The translations under genes and the position numbers were made by a program. A stretch of 64,000 nucleotides of DNA, taken from positions 1-64,000 of the forward strand of contig CAIMDZ010000012.1 of NCBI GenBank assembly GCA_903839875.1, in the 5' to 3' direction. The stretch comes from an uncultured Bacteroidota bacterium (GTDB taxonomy: Bacteria > Bacteroidota > Bacteroidia > Chitinophagales > Chitinophagaceae). The notes under the pieces are model-generated. The model was given only the letters and a program-made list of their open reading frames with translations, was not told the DNA's origin and ran no database searches. Shown piece by piece: positions 7,601 through 15,580 of this stretch. Numbering within the stretch: position 1 is the stretch's first letter; every line of letters begins with the position of its first letter.

Positions 7601-8393
7601 ATATGTTGAAACAAACATTGGTGATTTTCATAAAAAGAGAATTGAAAAGGTCAAATCAATAGACCTTATAGGTATTCGTAAAGCCAAAAATCCGTATCTA
7701 TTTAAAGCAAAGAATGTAACAATAGCTGGTGATTTAGTAAAAACTATTTTGTCTGCTTATATGAGTTCATCAGAAGAAGGTATTTTTGGTAACTGGTTAG
7801 AAGGGTTAGCAATCTATATAAACAAACTGATTTATGGCGGTCAAAAATCGGGTGTAGATGGGATGGATTTAGAATTTACAATTGATGCAATCAGATATTT
7901 AGTGGTTATTAAATCTGGTCCAGTCTGGGGTAATGCTAATCAGTTAACCAAGATGTTGAACCACTTTTCAGAAGCAAAGAAAAAGATTGCAACAAGTGGT
8001 AACAAAGAACAAATTGTGTTTGTAAATGGGTGTTGTTATGGCAAAGACGGGAAACCACATAAGTTTCCAAAGAAAGGCATAGATTACTTTAAGTATTGCG
8101 GTCAAGAATTTTGGGAATTTATTTCTGGTGATGGTAATTTATACATTGATATTATTGAGCCATTGGGACACAAAGCACTTGAAAAGAATGATGAATACAA
8201 TAATGAATATGGTGCGTTAGTCAATAAACTAACAAAAGAATTTTCCGAAAAATACTGTGATGAAAATGGTAACATCAAATGGGAAGAAATTGTAAAAATC
8301 AATTCATCAAAACCAATTCCAAAAGTGAAGAAAGTAAAAGCAGTAAAGGTTAAAGTGAAGAAAGTAAAAGCAGTAAAAACACCCAAGAAGTAA
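7569..8393 (+). CDS. Type II restriction endonuclease (PmeII-like)
   Basis: A 274-residue protein whose body matches my memory of the PmeII-type endonuclease family: KNPYLFKAKNVTIAGDLVK, EGIFGNWLEGLAI, SGVDGMDLEF, VVIKSGPVWGNANQ, FVNGCCYGKD and IIEPLGHKA. A PD-(D/E)xK-like core can be traced as Asp97 or Asp100 followed by Lys115 in the VIKSG strand, with Glu70/Glu78 upstream. It starts inside the methyltransferase gene, so expression is coupled. The C-terminal tail is a lysine/valine repeat (about residues 251-274) encoded by a duplicated 26-bp DNA segment and probably not part of the nuclease fold. The target site is unknown. Confidence 0.75.
   Translation: MEQKVLQKITKYVETNIGDFHKKRIEKVKSIDLIGIRKAKNPYLFKAKNVTIAGDLVKTILSAYMSSSEEGIFGNWLEGLAIYINKLIYGGQKSGVDGMDLEFTIDAIRYLVVIKSGPVWGNANQLTKMLNHFSEAKKKIATSGNKEQIVFVNGCCYGKDGKPHKFPKKGIDYFKYCGQEFWEFISGDGNLYIDIIEPLGHKALEKNDEYNNEYGALVNKLTKEFSEKYCDENGNIKWEEIVKINSSKPIPKVKKVKAVKVKVKKVKAVKTPKK
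8322..8377 (+). repeat. 26-bp direct repeat in the endonuclease gene tail
   Basis: Bases 8322-8347 and 8352-8377 are identical (AAAGTGAAGAAAGTAAAAGC plus CAGTAA and flanking A), offset by 30 bp. They encode two copies of a ten-residue Lys/Val-rich unit at the C-terminus. Confidence 0.85.
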
Positions 8394-8501
8394 TTGAACG
8401 ATACATTACAACGGTATCTTATAACTTCAAGAAAACACACTTTAACAACGAAAACCATACATTTCAAAAAGATGTATAATCGCTCCCAGCAAGGCAACCT
8501 G

Positions 8502-8535
8502 CTTTAACTATGAAACAGATGTACCTGAGGTTGCT
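8502..8535 (+). other. attR of the serine-integrase element
   Basis: The phage arm CTTTAACTATGAA (8502-8514) continues to the predicted crossover dinucleotide GA at 8518-8519. The host half-site TGTACCTGAGGTTGCT follows, in frame with the DUF2851 3' part. Together with attL it rebuilds both a palindromic attP and an uninterrupted attB. Confidence 0.8.
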
Positions 8536-9513
8536 GAAAACACACCGGTGCTTGTGTTGAAGGATCATATACAACCGCATATTATCGGACATTATAAAGA
8601 CCTGATGCAATCATCCGGTAAATTGCCCTGTGCCAGGCAGCATGATAAGGTAAAAGATATAACCAAGGAAAGCTGGTTAAGCAGACTACTGGCGGAAAGG
8701 TGGGAACAAAAACTCGGCGACTGGAATGTGCTGCTCGAAAATTCGGCAGAAGACTGGCGAAACCTGTTGTACTGGCGCATGGCGGCGAATTTCGGGTTTA
8801 AAACCAATGCTGCACCCTTCCTGATGCTGGCACAATCATTGAACATAAATATTCCCACTAAACATAAGGATCACCTGATGCAGATAGAGGCGCTGCTCTT
8901 CGGGCAGGCAGGTATGCTGGAGGATGATTTCCAGGATGATTATCCAAGAGAGTTACAACGGGAATATGATTACCTGCGCAAAAAATATAGGTTGAAACCT
9001 ATTCCGGGGCATTTGTGGAAATTCCTGCGTATGCGCCCGGCAAATTTCCCTACAGTAAGGATCGCACAGTTTGCAGCCCTTATTTATAAATCGCTGCAAT
9101 TGTTTTCGCAGATCATTGAAACGCATTCCATAAAGGAAATCGAACCCTTGCTGGAGGTAACTGCCAGCAGCTATTGGGACACCCATTTCCAGTTTGATGC
9201 GGCGCAGAAAGTAGCCACCAAAAAGTCTCTGGGGAAGACGTCGGTTCAGAACATTATTATTAATACCATTGCCCCCATCCAGTTCCTTTATGCAGCCAGG
9301 CAGGATACACATAAGCTGCAGGAGCGGGCTCTGCAACTACTGGAGGCTGTGCCGGCTGAAAAGAACAACATTACCCGCCTTTGGGATGAAAACGGATGGA
9401 GTGCCGAAAATGCGGCCCAGTCGCAGGCTTTACTTCAGTTATATAACAACTATTGCAGCTCAAAAAGGTGCCTGGAATGCACTATTGGGTTGAATATTAT
9501 TAAGGCCAGTTAA
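8521..9513 (+). pseudogene. DUF2851 family gene, 3' part
   Basis: From codon 8521 the frame reads VPEVAENTPVLVLKDHI and continues for 330 residues to the stop at 9511-9513. It includes typical DUF2851 stretches such as EDWRNLLYWRMAANFGFKTN, RMRPANFPTVRIAQFAAL and SVQNIIINTIAPI. A CSSKRCLECTIG cysteine cluster near the end may bind metal. The part has no start of its own; a GTG at 8548 could give a shortened product, but nothing suggests it is used. It converges with the OsmC gene, overlapping its 3' end by 14 bases. Confidence 0.85.
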
Positions 9514-9907
9514 TGGTCAGTGTCTTTTTGCAGTCGGGGTGCAGGCTCAGGTAAACAGGGCATGTGCGGGCCGTATTTTCAATAATTGATTTCTCCTTAT
9601 CGGTATAAGACTGACCGCCGGGAAAGCTCATGTGCACCTTTATTTCACCTATTCTGCGCGGGTCAGGAACCATGATCTTCTCCACCTCGCAAAGTGCGCC
9701 GTCTATGTTTAAATTATGGGTTTGGCCGGCAATGCCAATGGTTGTAAGTATACAGGAAGCAAGGGAGGTCGCAACCAGGTCGGTAGGGGAAAAACGTTCG
9801 CCTTTACCGTGATTATCCACCGGGGCGTCTGTTTCGATAACTGATCCTGAACGGAGGTGGGTGTCAACTGTACGTAACCCGCCTGTATAAACTACTTTAG
9901 ATGTCAT
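9500..9907 (-). CDS. OsmC-family protein
   Basis: A 135-residue OsmC-fold protein. Cys52 is in the SPTDLVATSLASCILTTIGI helix and Cys116 in TARTCPVYLSL, giving the two-cysteine peroxidatic arrangement. It likely detoxifies hydroperoxides in the cytoplasm. It ends inside the 3' end of the DUF2851 remnant (14-base overlap, convergent). The upstream region faces the secreted-protein gene at 10002. It is a distant paralogue of the protein at 1508. Confidence 0.88.
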   Translation of the reverse strand: MTSKVVYTGGLRTVDTHLRSGSVIETDAPVDNHGKGERFSPTDLVATSLASCILTTIGIAGQTHNLNIDGALCEVEKIMVPDPRRIGEIKVHMSFPGGQSYTDKEKSIIENTARTCPVYLSLHPDCKKTLTINWP

Positions 9908-10001
9908 TGTCTTTTTTTGTTAAAATTACGAAGTCTGATTGGTTTTCCTAAGATTGTAATTTTCTATATTGAAATAGTTTAGTAACTTGCTTTCTGATAT
10001 T

Positions 10002-10805
10002 ATGACGGGAATTTTCAGAACGGCAATTTTGTTCACTGCATGTTGTGCCATGTCTGAGTTTGGATATGCGCAATCAGTTGCCCGGTCAACCGATACTTCC
10101 AAAAATATACAGCATACTTTCGCACCCTTAAAAACTAAAGGTCCTAAACCTATTTCGCATGAATTGAGTGCCGGAATAAGGGCCAACACTAATGGAGGGA
10201 GCGGCTTCATAGACATTGGCAGGATAAAATCGAAGGACATAAAGCATAGCGATATGTTTTACAACATAAGATTCTGGCAGATAGAATTAACTGAAAAGCA
10301 AAGCCCGAAAGAAAAAAAGAGTACAAGCCAGAACGGAAATAAATATAAATACGGTAAGATCAATAATTTCTTTGCATTAAAACTGGGTCGTGGATATACA
10401 AAGATGATAGCCGGGAAACCTGATCCGGGCAGTGTATCCATACATTGGATATATGCAGGCGGACTTTCGGTAGGGATGCTGAAACCCTATTACCTGAATG
10501 TTTACAGCGATCCGAATGCAATAAAATACGATGAAGGCCACAAGGATGATTTTCTGAATCAATACATGATAGAAGGCAACACCGGACCCTTTAAAGGGTT
10601 GAATGAAATAAAATTTATTCCGGGGTTTCACCTAAAATCGGCCTTGCATTTTGATTTTTCTGCCAACAGAAAGAGTGTGCTTGGAGTGGAAGCCGGGGTG
10701 AATTTTGAATATTATTCGCAGCAGATACAATTAATGGCAAACCAGCCTGCAACTGCTTATTTTGCCGATATGTACGTTTCCCTCCAATTCGGCAAACGCT
10801 GGTGA
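10002..10805 (+). CDS. Secreted protein of unknown function, possible outer-membrane beta-structure
   Basis: A signal peptide is seen: MTGIFRTAILFTACCAMSEF followed by GYAQ. The ATG at 10002 is preferred over the in-frame TTG at 9987 because it gives a compact signal. The mature part alternates hydrophobic and polar residues with many aromatic positions (FYNIRFWQIELTE, YKYGKINNFFALKLGRGY, VSLQFGKRW). A final aromatic/Trp residue also suits an outer-membrane barrel. A central Lys/Ser-rich loop (about 98-116) looks surface exposed. I do not recognise a family. Transcribed divergently from the OsmC gene. Confidence 0.65.
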   Translation: MTGIFRTAILFTACCAMSEFGYAQSVARSTDTSKNIQHTFAPLKTKGPKPISHELSAGIRANTNGGSGFIDIGRIKSKDIKHSDMFYNIRFWQIELTEKQSPKEKKSTSQNGNKYKYGKINNFFALKLGRGYTKMIAGKPDPGSVSIHWIYAGGLSVGMLKPYYLNVYSDPNAIKYDEGHKDDFLNQYMIEGNTGPFKGLNEIKFIPGFHLKSALHFDFSANRKSVLGVEAGVNFEYYSQQIQLMANQPATAYFADMYVSLQFGKRW

Positions 10806-10919
10806 TTCCCTTTGAACCCTGCAACTCATTAAGTTATCCGGATTTCACGGAATCGGGATTGTTTTTATGATCCTTACCATTTTGCTGCTATTTTTACATT
10901 TTTCAATTTAAACTGAACT

Positions 10920-11738
10920 GTGACCTTGTTAAACGATAAAATAGTTGTTATTACCGGCGGCTCTTCCGGCATAGGTAAAGCGCTTGTGGAGGCTGCATTA
11001 GCGCGTGGCGCCAGGGTTGCTGTTTGTGCACGTAACATTGAAAAATTGCAAAGCCTGTTTACTACAAGCGATAAATTACTTTGCCTGAAAGCTGATGTAA
11101 GTAAGGAAGCAGATTGCCATGCTTTTATTAATACTGTAACAGAACGCTGGGGCAGGGTAGATGTACTTATTAATAATGCCGGGATAAGTATGCGCGCTTT
11201 ATTTGAAGACGTGGACCTCGCTGTTCTTAAAGAGCTGATGGATGTAAATTTCTGGGGAGCTGTGTATTGTACGAAGTATGCCATGTCCGCTATCAGGAAT
11301 AGCAAGGGTGTAATAGCCGGGGTATCATCTATTGCAGGGTACAGAGGCTTGCCGGGGAGAACAGGGTATTCATCTTCCAAGTTTGCATTACAGGGTTTCA
11401 TGGAGGCATTAAGGACTGAACTTTTACATACCGGTGTACATGTAATGTGGGTAGCGCCAGGCTTTACAGCGTCCAATATCCGCAATGTGGCAAGAAGCAA
11501 TGACGGATCGGCGCAGGCTGAATCGCCGCTTGATGAAAGTAAGCTGATGAGCGCTGATGAGTGTGCACGCATAATTATAGACGGAATTGAAAAAAGGAAA
11601 AGAACAATAGTAATGACCACGCAGGGAAAGCTGGCTGTATGGCTCAATAAATTATTTCCTGCCCTGGCTGATAAAATTGTATATAATCACTTTTTGAAGG
11701 AAGCGGATTCGCCGCTGAAACGGGGTGGTAAGGGGTAG
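10920..11738 (+). CDS. SDR-family oxidoreductase
   Basis: A 272-residue short-chain dehydrogenase. The cofactor motif TGGSSGIGKAL is at residues 12-22, the NNAG motif follows around residue 85, and the catalytic Ser...Tyr-x-x-x-Lys is seen as SSIAGYRGLPGRTGYSSSK. It reduces or oxidises carbonyl/alcohol groups with NAD(P)H; the substrate is unknown. The start is GTG at 10920. The C-terminal part carries a patch of basic residues (GIEKRKRTIVM), as in membrane-near SDRs acting on lipids. No operon partners; repeat-rich DNA follows. Confidence 0.88.
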   Translation: MTLLNDKIVVITGGSSGIGKALVEAALARGARVAVCARNIEKLQSLFTTSDKLLCLKADVSKEADCHAFINTVTERWGRVDVLINNAGISMRALFEDVDLAVLKELMDVNFWGAVYCTKYAMSAIRNSKGVIAGVSSIAGYRGLPGRTGYSSSKFALQGFMEALRTELLHTGVHVMWVAPGFTASNIRNVARSNDGSAQAESPLDESKLMSADECARIIIDGIEKRKRTIVMTTQGKLAVWLNKLFPALADKIVYNHFLKEADSPLKRGGKG

Positions 11739-11879
11739 TCGAAAGTCGTTAGTCTATAGTTCGCGGATAATGACGAGCCTGAATACTTTTACTAAGAGAT
11801 TGTCAGGAAATAAGTTATGCAATAGTGGCGCAGTTACCTGCCTGCCGGTAGCTACCGTATACACACATGTATTTGCAGG

Positions 11880-11899
11880 ATCCCGATAGCTATCGGGAT
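11880..11899. repeat. Perfect 20-bp palindrome, copy 1
   Basis: ATCCCGATAGCTATCGGGAT is its own reverse complement. An identical copy lies at 32501-32520, so it is a dispersed intergenic repeat. Confidence 0.8.
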
Positions 11900-11964
11900 G
11901 GAATGCCTCAGCGAGGCTACCTGTTAGTAGCTTTAGATGTAATAATGCTGTCATGCCCCGCTGG

Positions 11965-12072
11965 GGCAATGTCATTGACTTAAGCAAGCCCGGAGGGCTT
12001 ACCCGTGAATAGCCGCCGGTGAAACCCGCGGTAAATGAACAACAAGGACGAACCCTGAAAGGGTAGTGTGTC
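11965..12072 (+). repeat. Partial copy of the MITE-like repeat
   Basis: It shares the order GGCAATGTCATT, TTAAGCAAGCCC, a GGGCTT hairpin, CCCGTGAATAGCCG, a GGTGAAACCC hairpin and AACCCTGAAAGGGT with the fuller copy at 25563-25713, but no right-hand terminal inverted repeat was found here. A truncated gene begins directly after it. Confidence 0.65.
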
Positions 12073-12111
12073 ACGAATGAAAAGCAGAGTAGTTCTTTTC
12101 AATGCTGTATA

Positions 12112-13736
12112 AAAGATGAAGGTAGGTCCTTCACATACGCCATGCAGTTGGAGTATGTAAACCATCTAAAGGTGCTGTGTTCAAAAGGCATGGTTAGGAA
12201 TATTCTTGCTTTTCAAAGGTCTTTCCCTAATTCTGAAATAAGCTTACCTATTCAGGAACTACCACGATATGTGGCCCTTTACGAAAAACTAGAGCCAACT
12301 GATGAATTAGAAAAATATATTTGGCTTTTTAACGACTCTTATCCGCAGTTTCCAGAAGGATACATTGAAGATAGAAGCATTTCCTATGAAAAAAGGCAAG
12401 CTGACAGACAAAAAATTATAGATGAAAAAAGAGATCAAGGGCTAATAAAAATATTAGATAAATATGGATTAAAAAAGGTTGTCGAATTAAGTAATTCAGT
12501 TGAGGTGCCCTCAACACTTGGTGGAACGTTGGCACGGTTGATAGAAGAAAATGACGACGTTTTTTTTTAATGCAACAGCTGAATGCCGAATACAATAAAC
12601 TGAATTTTATATTTTCTTTTGTTCGAAGTAAATATTTTTTAAAAGGCATTGATTCAACTTTATTGTTGTACAAGGAACTAGCGCTAAAGAAATTCACTAA
12701 TAAGGCATTAGGACGTTTTCTCATTCCATTGCCACTTACAAAACACATATTCGATTTCATTGAAAAACAGAACGATGAAGTTAAAAAGGAATACTGGACA
12801 AATATTAGCGTTAACTTCTATGGGCTAGATGCAGAGTATAAAATAATTGGGCTAAAATATTTAATTGAATACAAAAGATATTTTAGCGCTATCGAAACAT
12901 GCAGTTTTACTGAAGAAGACATACCTGGTGAATTAATCTTTGATATACTCATTAAAGCTGCAACAGAAAAATCAGAAGAACCTGCCAATTTCGAGAGTTA
13001 TCACATCGGTTTACTTTTCGATAAAATATACAATAGTAATGCGATTGCACATGAAAAATTAATTCAATTGGAATGGTTATATCTCCCAATTCTTGCGTCA
13101 TACGGATCTGGTAGAGATCCAAAAATACTACACGATGAACTAACAAATAACCCAAGCTTTTTTGTAGATGTTTTACGGTATATTTTCCATTCCAAAAATA
13201 AAGAGATATTAGAAGATGAGCATAAAGGTTTGTCGGATGATTTGATTCGCAACCGTGGGCATCAGGCGTACAGACTTCTGGAGACCTGGAAAACAATTCC
13301 AGGCATGAGCGAGAACGGTACGATTGATAATTTAACTTTGACCTCATGGGTGCAAAGTGTTCGGGAACAAGCGGAAAGTGTAGGTAGATTAGATGTTGCA
13401 GACATGCAAATTGGCAAGATGCTTGCTCAATATCCTGAAAAAAATGAAATTTGACCGCCAGATGAAATAGCAAACGTTATTGAGACAATAAATACGGAAA
13501 GTATCAAACAAAATTACCGATCAGCATTATTTAATAAACGAGGTTCATCATCTAGGGTAATGGACTCAGGCGGAGATATTGAAAGGGCTCATGCGAAGTA
13601 TTTTGAAAAATTGGCTGCGGCCCAAAAATCTAAATATCCAATTATAGCAGGAATATTCAAGAACTTGGCGAAAGGGTATTTATTTGATTCTAAACGGCAA
13701 GATGAAGATGCAGAGCGAAATAAGTTGGAGTATTAA
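12112..13736 (+). pseudogene. 3' remnant of a large protein gene with a frameshift and an internal stop
   Basis: Three open segments belong together. Segment 1 (to 12570) includes YAMQLEYVNHLKVL and KYIWLFNDSYPQFPEG and has no proper start; the frame continues upstream of ATG 12142 into the repeat. It ends at a run of nine T (12560-12568); one more T would join it to segment 2 (12570-13454). Segment 2 ends PEKNEI-TGA; reading on past the TGA gives PPDEIANVIETINTES and ends at 13736, so TGA probably replaced TGG. The C-terminal pattern (RNRGHQAYRLLETW, LTSWVQSVRE, FNKRGSSSR) resembles long uncharacterised proteins I recall from defence-type islands; that link is memory only. Not functional as written. 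Confidence 0.7.
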
Positions 13737-13861
13737 GCTTTAAGTACAAAGTGATGTATAGTACGGAATTGATCTTGCGTATTGATGCTCGCTAATGCCA
13801 TTCGGTTTGGTATATTAGATGGGTTTGCTGCCGCATAAGGGAGGAAGGATTTCTGTCGGGC

Positions 13862-13930
13862 TTCGTGGGTTACTTCAGGAGATTTCTCCACTACATTCAT
13901 TTCATTCATTCTGTTGCGAAATGATGGCTT
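13862..13930 (-). repeat. Diverged copy of the ~100-bp repeat found near the GIY-YIG gene
   Basis: TTACTTCAGGAGATTTCTCC followed by GTTGCGAAATGATGGC has the same order as the units at 63640-63945 (CTCAGGAGATTTCTC ... GTTCGAAATGACGG), here degenerate. Confidence 0.5.
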
Positions 13931-14328
13931 CGATTGGGCTTGTGTGTTACGCGGGCCTTGATGGGGTGGGAGTGCATGGGTTGCCGGTCAGACCTTCGTT
14001 CACTTATGGATTTAACCCACATTGCAGCTCATTAGAATAAAAACATGTATAAGATTCCGCGAAATCAATTAAATCAGCGGTTCAGACCTAATCACTTCCA
14101 CTTTCCTCACACTTCATAATATCTAAACCATTGCTCATAAAACAATTATCATCAAAAAAACTTTTTATCATAGCCCCAAAACTGCACTATCATAGATTTT
14201 ATATTTGGTAATTTAAAATTTGTGCCTTACATTTGCAAACCCCACGGCCAAAAAAGCCTATTGCATAAGGATGGCATTGAGGATTCATTCTTTTGTGAAG
14301 TTCCGGCATAAGCTCCCAATTTTACGTT

Positions 14329-14640
14329 ATTTATTGTATATATAAATTAACTTCCGGTCGCACTTCTTCCGCTTCCGGAAACAACCGGAAGAAATCCGGA
14401 ACTTGTCTGAAATACAACTGATTGAAAAACAACCTGCCTGCCGACAGGCAGGTGAAAATTTACTGAACCTTCAAACTAATTTTAATCCATAAATGTTTAA
14501 AAAACAACTATAGTTATGAATTACAAATCACATAATTTGATGTTTTCGTCTGTCCGGCACCGATAATTGTAGGGGCGGTACCCATGTGTCCGCCCCACTC
14601 GCGCAGGACAGATAATACTGCTTATCTGCTTCGAGTAAGT
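14329..14640 (+). repeat. Long diverged direct repeat, copy A
   Basis: Shares with copy B (14926-15165), in the same order: TATATAAAT, GTCGCACTT, GAAACAACCGGAA, a TGATTGAAAA segment, ACTATAGTTATGAATTA, AATTTGATGTTTTCGTC, and TAGGGGCG ... CGCGCAGG. The REP palindrome at 14431-14453 is an insertion relative to copy B. Confidence 0.65.
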
Positions 14641-14925
14641 TGAGACAAATACAGTTCAAAATTTATGTTTGGCTTTATCATGGGATAATATTATCTGGCG
14701 AGTCAACTTATTTCCTGAATTAAAGCAATATATGGCCTTCGTAGAGCTATATTTTCTACGTTAAGGATTAAAATCATCACTTGTTTAAAGCAGATAAGCA
14801 GTCTGATAATAATGGTCATATAGGGGTTGCCCTTGCCGCCTGGCCCCTCGAAAATGTGGGGGCTACCTTCTCGCGTAGGGCACATAATACGTACCAAGGT
14901 TCCAATTTTTAATCTTAAAATAGAT

Positions 14926-15165
14926 ATAATATATAAATGAGTCTCCTGTCGCACTTTCGCAACCAGAAACAACCGGAAACAACCGGAAATACAAATGATT
15001 GAAAATCAATTGAAATCTATAAAGCAGAAGACAATTTTTTACACTGCAGTTTTTAGACAATAACTACAGTTATGAATTATAATTAAGACAATTTGATGTT
15101 TCCGTCGGGTCCCGTAGGGTATGTAGGGGCGCGCCCTTGCGGCCGCCCTCTCGCGCAGGCCAGAG
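14926..15165 (+). repeat. Long diverged direct repeat, copy B
   Basis: The partner of copy A about 595 bp upstream. The blocks are in the same order, with ACTACAGTTATGAATTA and AATTTGATGTTTCCGTC the clearest matches, ending in the GC-rich TGTAGGGGCGCGCC ... CTCGCGCAGG module. Confidence 0.65.
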
Positions 15166-15196
15166 TCCAACGTGTTAACACATTTCAGGACAGTGC

Positions 15197-15241
15197 AGTA
15201 CGACAATATACGACAATGCCACTACTGATTATCAATAAGTT
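15197..15241 (+). repeat. 45-bp direct repeat, copy 1
   Basis: Begins AGTACGACAATATACGACAA and ends TTATCAATAAGTT. It recurs at 15357-15401 with one mismatch, offset 160 bp. CGACAATATACGACAATG itself contains a short internal repeat. Confidence 0.8.
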
Positions 15242-15356
15242 GCGTCAGGAAAAACGAGAAAACACGACAATGAAAACAAGGACAATACCATTTGTTGTCT
15301 CGCACCTGCGTAACACCTCCCTCTCTTTTGGAGAGGGCTGGGGTGAGGCTAACAAT

Positions 15357-15401
15357 AGTACGACAATATACGACAATGCCATTACTGATTATCAATAAGT
15401 T
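15357..15401 (+). repeat. 45-bp direct repeat, copy 2
   Basis: Second copy of the repeat at 15197-15241. The spacer between the two carries a CTCTCTTTTGGAGAG hairpin motif. Confidence 0.8.
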
Positions 15402-15580
15402 ACCTTGCAAAAAGCGTGAAAATGCAACAATGCCTGCCCGGCATGTCTGCCCTGTCTGCCGGTAAGCAAATTTACCCCATTTAAAGTATAACTTAGCTTT
15501 CTTCGGTAAAACTTTAATGCTGAAATCCGGTGTCTATTAAGTAATTTTACTTTTATTATAAAAACATTAAAATTTCACCT

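Larger units (their letters stand above)
4677..8519 (+). mobile_element. 3.84-kb serine-integrase element (collapsed prophage) carrying a type II R-M system
   Basis: Bounded by a 5-bp direct repeat, AGATG, at 4676-4680 and 8517-8521. Inside each boundary is one arm of a 13-bp inverted repeat: TTCATAGTTAAAG at 4682-4694 and CTTTAACTATGAA at 8502-8514. Put together as a circle, the arms form a 34-bp near-palindrome centred on GA, the form of an attP of a large serine integrase. A recombinase gene starts 41 bases inside the left arm. Contents in order: truncated recombinase, truncated portal gene (opposite strand), small phage-like genes, terminator, DNA methyltransferase, endonuclease. The element is AT-richer than its surroundings. 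With the recombinase cut short it should no longer move by itself. Confidence 0.85.
11739..12110. repeat. Gene-free repeat-rich region
   Basis: It holds a REP-like CCTGCCTGCCGG half-site (near 11839), the 20-bp palindrome at 11880-11899 and a partial copy of the MITE-like repeat at 11965-12072. No coding frame is convincing. Confidence 0.6.
13737..15580. repeat. 1.8-kb gene-free region made of diverged repeats
   Basis: There is no supported coding frame. It contains, in order, a copy of the ~100-bp repeat also found near 63 kb, a pair of diverged ~300-bp direct repeats, a third copy of their GC-rich module (about 14825-14890), REP-like palindromes, and a 45-bp direct repeat. The parts are listed separately. 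Confidence 0.6.

Noticed and set aside
10874-11647. 257-residue open frame antisense to the SDR gene
   Set aside because: The sense strand has clear SDR motifs; the antisense product is Ser/Thr/Ala-rich without family features.
13819-14040. 73-residue open frame in the repeat region
   Set aside because: Runs through a degenerate ~100-bp intergenic repeat; not protein-like.
15093-15398. 101-residue open frame in the repeat region
   Set aside because: Spans the GC-rich module and both copies of the 45-bp repeat; translation is repetitive by virtue of the DNA repeat.
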